NCBI GenBank assembly: GCA_945882615.1
Contig: CAMCWK010000003.1
Location: 62,001 to 126,000 of the forward strand
Reading direction: 5' to 3'
DNA length: 64,000 nt
From: Rhizobium sp. Q54
Lineage (GTDB): Bacteria; Pseudomonadota; Alphaproteobacteria; Micropepsales; Micropepsaceae
Shown here: piece after piece, positions 24,679-35,671 of the stretch
How the letters are laid out: the number at the start of each line of letters is the position of its first letter
How positions within the stretch are numbered: the stretch's first letter is position 1
The notes under the pieces: model-generated
Databases searched by the model: none
What the model was told of the DNA's origin: nothing
The model's input: only the letters and a program-made list of their open reading frames with translations
Translations under genes and position numbers: made by a program

Positions 24679-25509
24679 TCAAAACCGTTCGTCGGCCCGA
24701 GATGCTCTTTTGGCGACATAGCGTGGGTGATGCGCGTGGATGGCAAACGGGATGGACGCGACATAGATCAGCAGGCCGATGGTCATGGTGGCCCAGGGCC
24801 AGACGACCAGCGCCGCCGCCAACAGGGCGAAACACACACCTGCCAAAATACGGTGCTGGCGCTGCAGCTTCATATACTTGATTGACGGGGTGGGCAGCCG
24901 GCTGACCATCAGCATCGAGGTCAGCGCGATCATCGTCCCCGACACCCAGGGCTGGTTCACCCATGGATCATTCCACTGGAACGAAACCAGCAGCGGCAGC
25001 AGCACCATGCAGGCGGCCGCGGGCGTTGGCAGCCCGGTGAAATAGGGATTGCCCTTGGTGGCGCCTTCATCGCGCACGCTTTCGACATTGAAGCGCGCCA
25101 GCCGGATGGCGCCACAGGCGCAGAAGATCAGGGCGGCGATCCAGCCCAGATGGCCCATCTGCTCCAGGCTCCAGCGATACATGATGATGCCCGGGGCCAC
25201 GCCGAAGCTTACCAGATCGGCCAGGCTGTCGAGCTGCGCCCCGAAGCGGCTGTCGGCGCCGAGCAGGCGCGCTGCGCGTCCATCCAGCATGTCCAGAATG
25301 CCGGCGCAGATGATGAAGGTGACCGCCACCTCCCACTTGCCGTCGATGGCGAAGCGGATGGCGGTGATGCCCGATGCCAGCGCCAGCAAGGTGATCGAGC
25401 TGGGCACCAGCTTGCCAATGGAGATGTCTTCCAGCCGCTCCAGGCGCGCGGCCACGATCTGGCGGGCGCGTTTGCGGCGGGAGATGCGATCGGGTTGGTC
25501 CAAGGCCAT
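24679..25509 (-). CDS. pssA: CDP-diacylglycerol--serine O-phosphatidyltransferase
   Basis: A 276-residue membrane enzyme making phosphatidylserine from CDP-diacylglycerol and L-serine. The CDP-alcohol phosphotransferase signature is complete: DGRAARLLG followed by SRFGAQLDSLAD gives D-G-x2-A-R-x8-G-x3-D-x3-D. About eight hydrophobic helices follow the usual type II PssA layout, with GVAPGIIMYRW as another landmark. It is encoded 4 bp downstream of psd, so the two steps to phosphatidylethanolamine are co-expressed. The start at 25509 is close to the psd stop and gives a basic N-terminus (SRRKRARQIVAARLERLED). Confidence 0.93.
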   Translation of the reverse strand: MALDQPDRISRRKRARQIVAARLERLEDISIGKLVPSSITLLALASGITAIRFAIDGKWEVAVTFIICAGILDMLDGRAARLLGADSRFGAQLDSLADLVSFGVAPGIIMYRWSLEQMGHLGWIAALIFCACGAIRLARFNVESVRDEGATKGNPYFTGLPTPAAACMVLLPLLVSFQWNDPWVNQPWVSGTMIALTSMLMVSRLPTPSIKYMKLQRQHRILAGVCFALLAAALVVWPWATMTIGLLIYVASIPFAIHAHHPRYVAKRASRADERF

Positions 25510-25513
25510 GCCT

Positions 25514-26158
25514 CTACACGAACCGCGCCAGCACGGTTTCGCCCGCGATGGTCGTGATTCCGGACGTCACCAGAATCTCGGTGCCCGGTGGCAGGTAGAT
25601 ATCCACCCGGCTGCCGAAGCGGATAATGCCGAACCGCGCTCCGCGCTTGACGCTCTGACCCTGGGTGAGGTCGCAGACGATCCGCCGCGCCACCAGCCCG
25701 GCGATCTGCACCACCGCCAGATCGCGCGCTCCATTGTCGCCTTCCGGACGCAGGCGGATCGACATGCGTTCATTGTGGATGCTCGCCTTGTCGAACGAGG
25801 CGTTGAAGAATTTTCCCGGCCGGTAGGATTTGGCGATCACCGTGCCCGACACCGGATTGCGGTTCACATGCACGTTGAAGACGTTCATGAAAATGGAAAG
25901 GCGCTGACGGGGCGCGTCGCCTATCTCCAGTTCGGCGGGCGGCACTGCCGCGATGATCGGCAGCAGCTTGCCGTCGGCGGGACAGATGATCAGCCCGGGG
26001 CCGTCTGGGATGTTGCGCTCGGGATCGCGAAAAAAGGCGACGCACCAGATGGTGATGGGCGCCAGCAGCCAGCCCAGCCACGGCGCCAGCAGAAAGGCCA
26101 GCAGGTTCACGCCCGCGAACAGGGCAATGAAGGGATAGCCTTCCTTGTGAATGGACAT
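25514..26158 (-). CDS. psd: Phosphatidylserine decarboxylase proenzyme, short type
   Basis: A 214-residue proenzyme that self-cleaves to form a pyruvoyl group and decarboxylates phosphatidylserine to phosphatidylethanolamine at the inner membrane. The cleavage/pyruvoyl motif is the GS of RFGSRVDIYLPPG near residue 185. Other landmarks are VAFFRDPERNIP, ICPADGK and MNVFNVHVNRNPVSG. Two N-terminal hydrophobic segments (about 9-40) match the short, Sinorhizobium-type Psd. ATG 26158 is preferred over an in-frame TTG 18 bp upstream because TTGGAGCCC precedes it. It is the first gene of the psd-pssA pair. A terminator lies between it and the upstream small gene. Confidence 0.93.
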   Translation of the reverse strand: MSIHKEGYPFIALFAGVNLLAFLLAPWLGWLLAPITIWCVAFFRDPERNIPDGPGLIICPADGKLLPIIAAVPPAELEIGDAPRQRLSIFMNVFNVHVNRNPVSGTVIAKSYRPGKFFNASFDKASIHNERMSIRLRPEGDNGARDLAVVQIAGLVARRIVCDLTQGQSVKRGARFGIIRFGSRVDIYLPPGTEILVTSGITTIAGETVLARFV

Positions 26159-26171
26159 CCATGGGCTCCAA

Positions 26172-26214
26172 AGCAAAAGGGCAGCCGACTATTCCGTCGC
26201 AGCGGCTGCCCCTT
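26172..26214 (-). terminator. Rho-independent terminator after the 99-residue protein gene
   Basis: The arms AAGGGCAGCCG (26177-26187) and CGGCTGCCCCTT (26203-26214) pair. On the minus strand the stem runs into TTTTGCTTT. It lies just upstream of psd and would isolate psd from the preceding gene. Confidence 0.75.
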
Positions 26215-26232
26215 ACGGAACGCTAACTTATA

Positions 26233-26532
26233 TCAGGCGGTGCGGTTGCCCGTGAAGGGGAAGGAACCGAACGAGCCGGCCTTGACGCTGCCGGACAGAT
26301 TGTCGCCATCCACCGTGCCGGAAAAGTCCAGGGTCATGGGCATGGGCGAAGAGATCTTGGCCGACCAGCTCAGATTGTTGCCGTCCACCTTGCCATTTTC
26401 CAGCGGGCCGGAACCTTGGGCCGCGGCCTGCGTGCCGGTCAGCGTGCCGCCGCTGGTGGCGAGGTCCAAAGTGGCCTTTTGCGCGCCCATTGGCGAATTG
26501 ATGGTGATTTCCCACTTTCCGTCCACGGCCAT
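26233..26532 (-). CDS. Small beta-rich conserved hypothetical protein
   Basis: A 99-residue protein. AGGAGGA lies eight bases before the ATG at 26532. Another ATG at 26538 is only two bases away from that site and is less likely. The sequence is built of repeating beta strands with 'G-x-W' and 'G-x-L-x-G' turns (GKWEITINSPMGAQKATL, GGTLTGTQ, GNNLSWSAKI, GDNLSGSVKAGSFG). Proteins with this MGAQKxTL-PMPMTLxF pattern are common in alphaproteobacteria as hypothetical proteins. No signal peptide. Divergent from the rRNA methyltransferase gene. Function unknown; a lipocalin-like binding role is only a guess. Confidence 0.75.
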   Translation of the reverse strand: MAVDGKWEITINSPMGAQKATLDLATSGGTLTGTQAAAQGSGPLENGKVDGNNLSWSAKISSPMPMTLDFSGTVDGDNLSGSVKAGSFGSFPFTGNRTA

Positions 26533-26614
26533 GGTCATATTCCTCCTGCTATTTGGCGCGCATCTAAGGATGCCATGGACGGGTGCGCAAGAGGGCTGTA
26601 CAGGTCTCGGCCAC

Positions 26615-27784
26615 ATGTCTCGCAAGACCATCATATTGCCCAAGGGCCGCCGCGCCCGCGGCGGATCGCCCTGGATTTTCTCCAACGAGATCCGCATGGA
26701 CGAAGCGGCAAAAGCCATTGCGCCCGGTTCGATCGTCAATGTGCGGGGGGAAGATGGGCGGGCCTTCGGCACCGGCTATTTCAATTCCAAAAGCCTGATC
26801 GCGGTGCGGCTGCTAGCTGAGGAATGTGACGTCGCCATTGATGCCGAGTTCTTCGCGGCCCGGCTGGTGCGCGCGCTGGCGCTGCGGGGTGCCGTTTACG
26901 ACAGACCCTTCTATCGCCTGTTTCATGCCGAAGGCGATGGCGTGCCGGGACTGGTGATCGACCGTTTTGACGACACGCTGACGGTGCAGATCGGCACCGC
27001 CGGCATGGAAAAGCAGCTAACGGCCATTCTGATGGCGCTGGATCAGGTGCTGAAGCCCAAGACCGTCCTTTTGCGCGCCGACTCTCCCAGCCGCGCGCTG
27101 GAGGGGCTCGACTCCTATGTGAAGACGGCAAAAGGCGAAGGCCACCGGATCGCGGTGGAAGAAAATGGCGTGCGCTATATCGCCGATCTGCAGGAAGGCC
27201 AGAAGACCGGCTGGTATTACGACCAGCGCGACAACCGCGCCTTTATCGCCGCCCTCGCCAAAGGCAAGAGCGTGCTGGATGCCTATTCCTATACCGGCGG
27301 TTTTGGCATCGCCGCCGCCAAGGCCGGCGCCCGCGAAGTGATTTGCCTGGATTCTTCCGCGCCCGCGCTGGCCCTGGCCGAAGAAAGCGCTCGTGCCAAT
27401 GGCGTTTCCATCCAGGCGGTGAAAGCCGATGTGTTCGAGGAACTGGCGCGGCTGAAGGCTGCAGGGGAGACTTTCGATATCGTGCTGGCTGACCCGCCGC
27501 CTTTTGTGAAATCGAAAAAAGACCTGGAGCCGGGCGCCAAGGCCTATCGCAAGCTGGCGCGGCTGGCGGCCGATGTCACCGCGCCGGGCGGCTTTCTGCT
27601 GATCGCGTCCTGCTCGCACAATATTCCGCCCGAACGCTTCGCGCTCGAATGCGCCCAAGGCCTGCTGCGCGCCGGCCGTCGTGCCGCCCTGATCCGCCAG
27701 GCCGGCGCCGGCGTGGACCATCCGGTGCATCCGCTGCTGCCGGAATCGGCGTATCTCAAGGCGCTGGTTTACGCCCTAGATTGA
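26615..27784 (+). CDS. Class I SAM-dependent rRNA methyltransferase (RlmI/YccW family)
   Basis: A 389-residue enzyme. The N-terminal PUA domain (KTIILPKGRRARGGSPWIFSNEI, about 1-75) binds RNA. A linker with YRLFHAEGDGVPGLVIDRF follows, then a Rossmann methyltransferase with SAM motif VLDAYSYTGGFGIAAAKAGA and the catalytic-loop motif VLADPPPFVKSK. RlmI methylates C1962 of 23S rRNA in E. coli, and the same target is likely but unproven. The open frame extends far upstream on this strand over the pssA/psd genes, but the PUA domain begins at the ATG at 26615, so that is the start. The 3' end overlaps kup by 9 bp. Confidence 0.9.
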   Translation: MSRKTIILPKGRRARGGSPWIFSNEIRMDEAAKAIAPGSIVNVRGEDGRAFGTGYFNSKSLIAVRLLAEECDVAIDAEFFAARLVRALALRGAVYDRPFYRLFHAEGDGVPGLVIDRFDDTLTVQIGTAGMEKQLTAILMALDQVLKPKTVLLRADSPSRALEGLDSYVKTAKGEGHRIAVEENGVRYIADLQEGQKTGWYYDQRDNRAFIAALAKGKSVLDAYSYTGGFGIAAAKAGAREVICLDSSAPALALAEESARANGVSIQAVKADVFEELARLKAAGETFDIVLADPPPFVKSKKDLEPGAKAYRKLARLAADVTAPGGFLLIASCSHNIPPERFALECAQGLLRAGRRAALIRQAGAGVDHPVHPLLPESAYLKALVYALD

Positions 27785-29767
27785 AACCTGGGTGCCGAGT
27801 TCCACCACCCGATTGGTCGGTAACTGGTAGAAGCGTGCGGGGGAGAGCGCCGCGCCGGCGATATGCCGGTACAGCCAGTTGCGCCATATGCCCAGTTCGG
27901 AACGTTCCGCCGCCACCAGGGTTTCGCGGCCGATGAAGAAGGTCGCGGTATCCACATCCAGCGCCAGGCCGAAGCGGCGGGCATCTTCCAGCGCCTGGGG
28001 CACGTCCGGCGTCTCGTAGAAACCGTGATGAATCTTGACGGCGTAGAAGCCCTTGCCGAGTTTTTCGACCTCGATGCGCTGGGCGGCCGCCACAAACGGC
28101 GTGTCCTCGACCACCACGTTGCAGATCACCACCCGCTCGTGCAGCACCTTGTTGTGCTTGAGATTGTGCAGCAGGGCGCCGGGCACGATGTCGGTGCGCG
28201 TGGACAGGAAAACGCCCAAACCCGCCACGCGGGTGGTGTTCTTGTCGGCGCGCTCCAGGAACAGCGACAAGGGCAGGGATTCGCTGCGTACCTTTTCCAG
28301 ATGCACCCGCCGTCCGCGCCGCCAGGTGTCCATCATCACGACAACCCCCGCCGCCAGCAGCAAGGGTAGCCAGCCGCCCTGCGGTATCTTCAGGGCGTTG
28401 GCGATGAAAAGGATGAAATCGCTGAACCCCATGGCGGCGAACAGGAAGAAAGCAAAGAGGGCTGGCCACCGCCATTGCTTGCTGGCCACCAGACCGGCGT
28501 TGAAAGTATCGATCACCATCACGCCTGTCACCGCGAGGCCATAGGCCGCCAGCAGTGAATCCGAATTCCGGAAGATCAGCACCAGCAAGACCACGCCGAT
28601 GCACAGCAGCAGATTAACGCGCGGGACGTAGATCTGGCCGTAATCGGTGGCACTGGTGTGGCGGACTTCCATGCGCGGTAGCTGGCCCAATTGCACCGCC
28701 TGCTGGGTCATGGAGAAGACTCCCGTGATCACCGCCTGGCTTGCGATGATGGCAACGAGCGTGGCCAAGCCCACCATCGGCCAATGGCCCCATTGGGGAA
28801 TGGGCGCGAAGAAGGCGTGCGCCGCCGCCGCAGGCTCGCGCAGCAGCGCCGCGCCCTGGCCGAAATAATTGAGCACCAGCGCGGGAAGGGCCATGAACAA
28901 CCAGGCATACTGGATCGGCTTCCTGCCGAAATGGCCCATGTCGGCATAGAGTGCCTCGCAACCGGTCACCGCCAGGACCACGGCGCCCAGCGCCACGAAC
29001 GACACCCATGGCGCGTGCAGGAACATGTCCAGGCCATAAAGCGGATTGATCGCGGTCAGGATGATGGGGCTGCGCAGCATGGAGGCGAGGCCGAAACCTG
29101 CCAGCGCCACGAACCATAGCACCATGACGGGTCCGAACAGCCGGCCAAGCTTGTTGGAGCCCCGACTCTGCACCAGAAAAAGTCCGACCAGGATGACGAG
29201 CGACAGCGGAACCACCAGCGGCTCGAAGGCGGCATTTTCCACCTTCAGGCCTTCAATCGCCGACATCACGGTGATGGCCGGCGTCAGCACGCCGTCGCCA
29301 TAGAACAGCGCCAGCCCGACTATGGCGCTGATGCCGATCATGCTCTTGGTCCGGCGCGACAGGCCGGGCGAGCGATGCGCCAGCGCCGCCAGTGCCAGCG
29401 TGCCGCCTTCGCCGTCATTGTCGGCGCGCATGATGATCAGGACATATTTGACCGTCACCACCAGGATCAGCGCCCAGAAGATCAGGGAGAGCGAGCCCAT
29501 CACCGCCATGTGGTTGGACATGCTGCCTTGGGTCGCCAGGACGGTCGCCTTCAGGGCGTAGAGCGGGCTGGTGCCGATATCGCCGAACACCACGCCCAGC
29601 GCGGCCAGCGACAAGCCCCAGGTCTTGGCCTTGCGCGATCTGTCCTCCGCCGGCACGCCGTCATGCGGCGGCACCGGTGCGCCGATCGGCTCAGGCGTCA
29701 GGCCTATGTCGGACGGGCTGGGTGTCACGGGGTGATGCGGCTTTGCATAAAAAAGCGGTCCCTGCAT
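27776..29767 (-). CDS. kup: Low-affinity potassium uptake protein Kup
   Basis: A 663-residue inner-membrane K+/H+ symporter of the KUP/HAK/KT family. The N-terminal signature GVVFGDIGTSPLYALK is intact. About twelve transmembrane helices follow to residue ~460 (FYGDGVLTPAITVMSAIEGL is another family hallmark), then a cytoplasmic C-terminal domain (ALLHNLKHNKVLHERVVIC). Length is typical. A 45-residue Pro-rich N-terminus precedes the first helix. Start ATG at 29767. It is monocistronic, convergent with the methyltransferase. The 113-bp leader holds a CCCCTC-AAAG-AGGGG hairpin of unknown role. Confidence 0.95.
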   Translation of the reverse strand: MQGPLFYAKPHHPVTPSPSDIGLTPEPIGAPVPPHDGVPAEDRSRKAKTWGLSLAALGVVFGDIGTSPLYALKATVLATQGSMSNHMAVMGSLSLIFWALILVVTVKYVLIIMRADNDGEGGTLALAALAHRSPGLSRRTKSMIGISAIVGLALFYGDGVLTPAITVMSAIEGLKVENAAFEPLVVPLSLVILVGLFLVQSRGSNKLGRLFGPVMVLWFVALAGFGLASMLRSPIILTAINPLYGLDMFLHAPWVSFVALGAVVLAVTGCEALYADMGHFGRKPIQYAWLFMALPALVLNYFGQGAALLREPAAAAHAFFAPIPQWGHWPMVGLATLVAIIASQAVITGVFSMTQQAVQLGQLPRMEVRHTSATDYGQIYVPRVNLLLCIGVVLLVLIFRNSDSLLAAYGLAVTGVMVIDTFNAGLVASKQWRWPALFAFFLFAAMGFSDFILFIANALKIPQGGWLPLLLAAGVVVMMDTWRRGRRVHLEKVRSESLPLSLFLERADKNTTRVAGLGVFLSTRTDIVPGALLHNLKHNKVLHERVVICNVVVEDTPFVAAAQRIEVEKLGKGFYAVKIHHGFYETPDVPQALEDARRFGLALDVDTATFFIGRETLVAAERSELGIWRNWLYRHIAGAALSPARFYQLPTNRVVELGTQVSI

Positions 29768-29880
29768 CCTGGTTTGCCACTTGGTGTGGCCCGGTGCGGC
29801 GGGACCATATGCCTGCCCCCCCGCCCCCTCAAAGAGGGGCGAGGCACAATAGCGCAGATTCGCGCAAATGTCTGACTGAA

Positions 29881-30489
29881 TTAGTTTATTTCGCCCAAAA
29901 GGGCCCGCATGCCGGGGGCGCCGCCCACCAGGGCAGCCACCAGGTCCGGGCGGTTGCCATTGCCCGGCTCGTCATCGACATCGCGGCCCGACCCAATAAA
30001 GCCGCGTACCGGATAAACTTTGCTGCCCCAGCCGCCGGTCTTGATGTTGAAGACCCGCACCTGCGACCAGTCATTGTCGGCGCTGACATCCAGCACCGGA
30101 TTGTTCACATAGATCGAGCCGTCATTGAGCCAGTTGGCGTGATCGATGCGGATCTCGCGCGACGACACCAGGTTGCGCACCACGGCCAGATGGCCGTGCG
30201 CGGGGCCGGCATAATCATGCAGCACCAGCACGGCGCCCTTTTGCGGCGCCGAGCCGCGCGGATACTTGCCCTCCGCCTTGTCCCACCAGGTCCAGGCATC
30301 GCCGAAGAGTTTGACCTTGGAATGTTCGCGCACATAGGGCACGCATTGCAGCGGCTTATGGCCTTCATTCTGCACCACGCTGCGCCCGGTCTTGCGCGGC
30401 ATCTCGCTATAGTCCATCGGGGCGCTGGCACACCCCTCCAGTCCAAGCGCCAGCAGCGCCACGGCAGCCAATTTTGCGATTGTACGCAT
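29881..30489 (-). CDS. CHAP-domain lipoprotein (putative peptidoglycan amidase)
   Basis: A 202-residue protein with a lipoprotein signal (MRTIAKLAAVALLALGLEGC, lipid-attachment Cys20). The mature part is a CHAP (NlpC/P60-like) domain with the catalytic Cys49 in LQCVPYVREHS, the His in PAHGHLAVV, and DHANWLN downstream. CHAP enzymes cleave peptidoglycan amide bonds. As a lipoprotein it would act on the periplasmic face of the inner or outer membrane. The ATG ten codons upstream is disfavoured because it would put charged residues before the signal. Located between kup and a GT2 gene on the same strand with separate leaders. Confidence 0.82.
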   Translation of the reverse strand: MRTIAKLAAVALLALGLEGCASAPMDYSEMPRKTGRSVVQNEGHKPLQCVPYVREHSKVKLFGDAWTWWDKAEGKYPRGSAPQKGAVLVLHDYAGPAHGHLAVVRNLVSSREIRIDHANWLNDGSIYVNNPVLDVSADNDWSQVRVFNIKTGGWGSKVYPVRGFIGSGRDVDDEPGNGNRPDLVAALVGGAPGMRALLGEIN

Positions 30490-30619
30490 GACCCGCTCGT
30501 CCCTCATGCCCGGTCGCAACGCTAATCCCCGACCACAAAGATGGGGTTAGGCCGAAAGGCCGGATTTGCGTAGAAGACGGCGGAATTCTTTAAGAAGCTG
30601 TTAAGCGTCTCAAAGCGGG

Positions 30620-32062
30620 CTATTCGCCCGGCGTAATCTGCTGGCGCACCTGCTTGGGCGAGCCCGCCGCGCCCATGGCGCCGATCGACACCAGGCCCGA
30701 TACCGCGAAGAAGAAGAACAGCGCGTTCCAGTTGGACTCGGCAAAAGCAAAGGCGGGCAGCAGCAGGCCGACGATCAGTTCGGGCGCGCCGCGCCAGCCG
30801 CCCTTCTGGATTTCGCCCACCCGGGTGGTGCGGTTGAAGTCCATCCGGTTCGAAAAGAAGGCTTCGAAGGTGGCGCGGGTATTGGCCAGGATCAGGCCGG
30901 ACGGAAACACCACCGCCAGCAGCAGCGACGGCACCAGCCGGGATTCGCGATGGCGGCCCAACATGCGCTGACCCAGAAAGAGATAGCCGATCGAGGAGCA
31001 GATACCGAGCGCGGTGACCATCAGACCCAGCCAGGCAACGCCGGGGTAATACACAACGCCCATATACATCAGCGTCAGCGAGATCACGGCGCTTGCGAAG
31101 GCGAGCATGTAGAAGCCGAACTGGCACATCTGCATGGTCATCGCCGCCTTCTTCCAGACCGGCAAGGCGCTGGTCCAGAGCTTGGGCAAAAGCTTGCGCG
31201 CGACCTGGGCATGGCCCTTGGTCCAGCGCGCCTGCTGCGCCCGCCAGGCGGCGGCGGTCTGCGGCAGTTCACCGGGCACCACCAGGTCCGACACCATGGC
31301 GCCGCGCCAGCCCTGCATCATGCAGCGCATGGAAAGATCCAGATCCTCGGTCAGCGTGTCGCCGGTCCAGCCGCCGCCCTGTTCGATGGCAATGCGATTC
31401 CACACGCCCGCGCTGCCGTTGAAGCTCATCGGCATGCCGGCGCGGAAGCGCGCTTCCTGTTCCACCGCGAAGTGGGAATCCAGCAGCAGGCCTTGCACCC
31501 GGGTCAGCCAGTTGGCGGCGCGATTGGCATGGCCCCAGCGTGACTGGACGAAAGCCAGACCGCTGTCGGCGATCAGCACCGGCACGGTGCGGCGCAGGAA
31601 ATCGCTCGGAGGCACGAAGTCCGCATCCAGCACGGCGACAAAGGGCGCGTCCGAATGGGCAAGGCCGAAAGCCAGGTTGCCCGCCTTGAAACCCTTGCGG
31701 TCGCCGCGGCGCAGGATGTGGAAATTGATATCGCCGGGCACCACGGCGCGCACGGACGCGGCCAGCGCGTCATGACCTTCGCCGTCGCCATCATCCAGAA
31801 GCTGGATGGTCAGCCGGTCTTTCGGCCAGTCCATGCGCGATGCGGCGGCGGCGACACGCACCGCAAGATGGCCTTCATTGCAGACCGGAAGCTGTACCAG
31901 CACATGGGGGAGGTCGGCATCGGCCACTTTGGCGACAGCAAGCTTGGGGCTTTTGCGGAAGACGCGCACCCACGCCAGCCCGGCCAGCTGCACGGACAGG
32001 CTGCAAACCGAAATCAGAATCAGACAGAGGGCCGATTGCAGGAATATCGAAAGACCGTACAT
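30620..32062 (-). CDS. Membrane glycosyltransferase family 2 (cellulose/glucomannan synthase-like)
   Basis: A 480-residue processive-type GT2. One N-terminal membrane helix is followed by the catalytic domain with LPVCNEG, LLDDGDGEG, the DxD-type VLDADF, the TEDLDLSMR base motif and QQARWTKG (QxxRW), then four or five C-terminal helices. The full D, DxD, D, QxxRW set marks an active polysaccharide synthase, and the size resembles CslA-like beta-mannan/glucan synthases. There are no bcsB/bcsC or PilZ genes next to it. The 130 bp between it and the CHAP gene and the 291 bp upstream, shared with the divergent lipoprotein gene, hold no further genes. Product polymer unknown. Confidence 0.85.
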   Translation of the reverse strand: MYGLSIFLQSALCLILISVCSLSVQLAGLAWVRVFRKSPKLAVAKVADADLPHVLVQLPVCNEGHLAVRVAAAASRMDWPKDRLTIQLLDDGDGEGHDALAASVRAVVPGDINFHILRRGDRKGFKAGNLAFGLAHSDAPFVAVLDADFVPPSDFLRRTVPVLIADSGLAFVQSRWGHANRAANWLTRVQGLLLDSHFAVEQEARFRAGMPMSFNGSAGVWNRIAIEQGGGWTGDTLTEDLDLSMRCMMQGWRGAMVSDLVVPGELPQTAAAWRAQQARWTKGHAQVARKLLPKLWTSALPVWKKAAMTMQMCQFGFYMLAFASAVISLTLMYMGVVYYPGVAWLGLMVTALGICSSIGYLFLGQRMLGRHRESRLVPSLLLAVVFPSGLILANTRATFEAFFSNRMDFNRTTRVGEIQKGGWRGAPELIVGLLLPAFAFAESNWNALFFFFAVSGLVSIGAMGAAGSPKQVRQQITPGE

Positions 32063-32353
32063 GGCGATCGTTCAGGCCCCCAGAAACCCGTTTTTGGACC
32101 GGCTGTGCGCCGGGCTGCGGCCCATATTGGGGCCTGCCCGGCCCTTGTGTGCCGGACAGGGGCGAACTTCCACTGACCGGAGGCCTTTAGCAAGAGGGTG
32201 CAGTGCAAAATGACGCTGTGAAGGGAGGGAAACCCCGCAAATTCAAGGTACTGCGCCGGGAACTGGCGACAAGACCGCTGCGGAACTGGGATTTGGCCAG
32301 CGTCGTTACTATATTAACCGGACGAACCGCGAGGGGCGCGGACAGGAGTTTGT

Positions 32354-32926
32354 ATGATCATTCGACATTCCGTTTCCCGCCCCCTCCTGAAGGGGCCGGT
32401 TTTGGCGCTCGGCCTCGCTTTGGCGCTGGCGGGCTGCATGACCCCCACCCCCTATGCGCCGCGGCTGCAAGGCCAGGCCACCGGCTATACCGACCGGGCG
32501 CTGGCGCAGAATCGCTACCGCATCACTTTTACCGGCAACACCGCCACGCCGCGCGAAACGGTGGAAACCTATCTGCTGCTGCGGGCCGCCGAAGTGGCGC
32601 GTGCCGGCGGTGCAACCCACTTCATGTTCGACACCCGCAACACCCGCGCCAATACCACGGTGCAGACCGTGCCCTATGGCCCGCCGCCGCCGGATCCCTA
32701 TTGGTGGGGACGCCCGCGCTACGGTTATTGGGGTGGTTGGGGCGGCTGGGGTTTCCCCTACGAGCCCATGCACGATGTCGTGGTGCGCACCAACTATGAG
32801 GCCTATGCCGAGATCGTGCTGCTGACGGCGGATCAGGCGGCCAAGGAGCCGCGCGCGCTGGCGGCGGCCGATGTGATTTCGCGCCTGGGACCGGATGCGG
32901 CGCCGCCGAACCCTAACCGCCCCTGA
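32354..32926 (+). CDS. CC0125/CC1285-type lipoprotein
   Basis: A 190-residue protein. AGGAG precedes the ATG. A lipoprotein signal ends at ALALAGC (Cys about residue 29). The core has GYTDRALAQNRYRITFTGN, ETVETYLLLRAAEVARAGGATHF and, after a Pro/Trp/Gly-rich insert (PPPDPYWWGRPRYGYWGG), a C-terminal strand-helix. This pattern is that of a lipoprotein family first named from Caulobacter, of unknown role. Its 3' end overlaps the TusA-like gene on the opposite strand by 14 bp. Confidence 0.82.
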   Translation: MIIRHSVSRPLLKGPVLALGLALALAGCMTPTPYAPRLQGQATGYTDRALAQNRYRITFTGNTATPRETVETYLLLRAAEVARAGGATHFMFDTRNTRANTTVQTVPYGPPPPDPYWWGRPRYGYWGGWGGWGFPYEPMHDVVVRTNYEAYAEIVLLTADQAAKEPRALAAADVISRLGPDAAPPNPNRP

Positions 32927-33146
32927 CCCGCAGCACGAATTCGCTATAGCCATTGCGCGAGGCCACGCTTTCCACGGCGTGGCCTTCGCCGTGGCACATA
33001 TGCGGAATGTCCACCACCGCCATGGGATCGTCGGCCAGTACCGTCAACACGGCGCCGGTCGGCAGTTGCATCAGTTTTTTCTTCGCCAGCAGCGCGGGCA
33101 GCGGACATTTCAGGCCGCGAAGGTCCAGTGCCTCATCCATGCCCAT
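32913..33146 (-). CDS. TusA/SirA-family sulfurtransferase
   Basis: A 77-residue cytoplasmic protein with the family signature LRGLKCPLP (active Cys about residue 14) and the compact beta-alpha fold (AVLTVLADDPMAVVDIPHMC). TusA-like proteins carry sulfur as a cysteine persulfide for tRNA thiolation, molybdenum-cofactor or other sulfur transfer. Length is usual. The start could be the ATG at 33146 or 33140. It is divergent from the acyl-CoA synthetase gene 32 bp away. Confidence 0.88.
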   Translation of the reverse strand: MGMDEALDLRGLKCPLPALLAKKKLMQLPTGAVLTVLADDPMAVVDIPHMCHGEGHAVESVASRNGYSEFVLRVRGG

Positions 33147-33178
33147 ATCTTGATTAGAACCGGTGCCGGGCTCAAGCT

Positions 33179-34983
<1,805 letters not shown>

Positions 34984-34987
<4 letters not shown>

Positions 34988-35577
34988 GCGAAGTCTTTCG
35001 CCAGCGCCGCGCGTGTCTCGGCACCCAGCACCGCCATATGGCCGTAATTCTTGTGGCTGAGGCCCAGCACCACACGCTCGCTGCCGCTTTTGAAGCGCGC
35101 GATCTGGTCCTTGGTCAGTTTGAAGCGCAGCCAGTGCACCGATGACGTCTTGCCGTCGGGTGTGGTGCGGTCATCATACTCGGTGGGCGTGGCATGGATG
35201 GTATCGCCACCGATTTCCAGGAACACGCTTTCCTCGATGCCGCCCAGGGTCAGCAAGGTGGCGCTGCGGCGCTTTTCGTCCTCGATCTCCAGCATCAGGG
35301 TGGCGATCAGTTCGTCGCCCTGCGGGATCAGGGGATTATAGGCCGCCAGTTCACCCGGAATCTGTTCCGCGCCGCCTTTTTCAATGCGCAGCATCTCCTG
35401 CACCTGCAGCCACATGGTGGCGTAATTCTCGAAATAGAAAGTCGCGAAGGGGCCGACTTCGATCCGCCGCAGCTTCTTTATCGGGATCAGGTTGGATTTC
35501 AGCGCCTTGCGTTGCTGGTCATATTCCGACGCCGACAGAATGTCGGCGGGTGTGATCTGGCGCGTCGCTTCAGGCAT
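34984..35577 (-). CDS. DUF3501 family protein
   Basis: A 197-residue soluble protein matching DUF3501 (QITPADILSASEYDQQRKALKSNLI, FYFENYATMWLQVQEML, EKGGAEQIPGELAAYNPLIP). The family is nearly always encoded next to rubrerythrin and a heterodisulfide-reductase-like Fe-S protein, exactly as here, and is presumed to take part in their peroxide or redox chemistry; its reaction is unknown. Start at 35577 is chosen because the conserved region begins directly after it. A family-B repeat separates it from the Fe-S gene upstream. Confidence 0.88.
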
Positions 35578-35592
35578 TTGCTTCAACCTCGG

Positions 35593-35662
35593 CCTCATGC
35601 TTCGACGGGCTCAGCATGAGAATCTATCCAATCTCCTCACCCTGAGCTTGTCGAAGGGCGAG
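35593..35662. repeat. Intergenic palindromic repeat, family B, copy 1
   Basis: Two hairpin units: CTCATGCTTCGACGGGCTCAGCATGAG and CTCACCCTGAGCTTGTCGAAGGGCGAG, i.e. variants of the GAGCTTGTCGAAG / CTTCGACAAGCTC core. Related copies lie at 38809-38880 and 51456-51518. Confidence 0.8.
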
Positions 35663-35671
35663 AATACAAAC

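Noticed and set aside
25049-26614. Upstream extension of the RlmI-like methyltransferase frame over pssA and psd
   Set aside because: The PUA domain begins at 26615, and the extension is antisense to two real genes.
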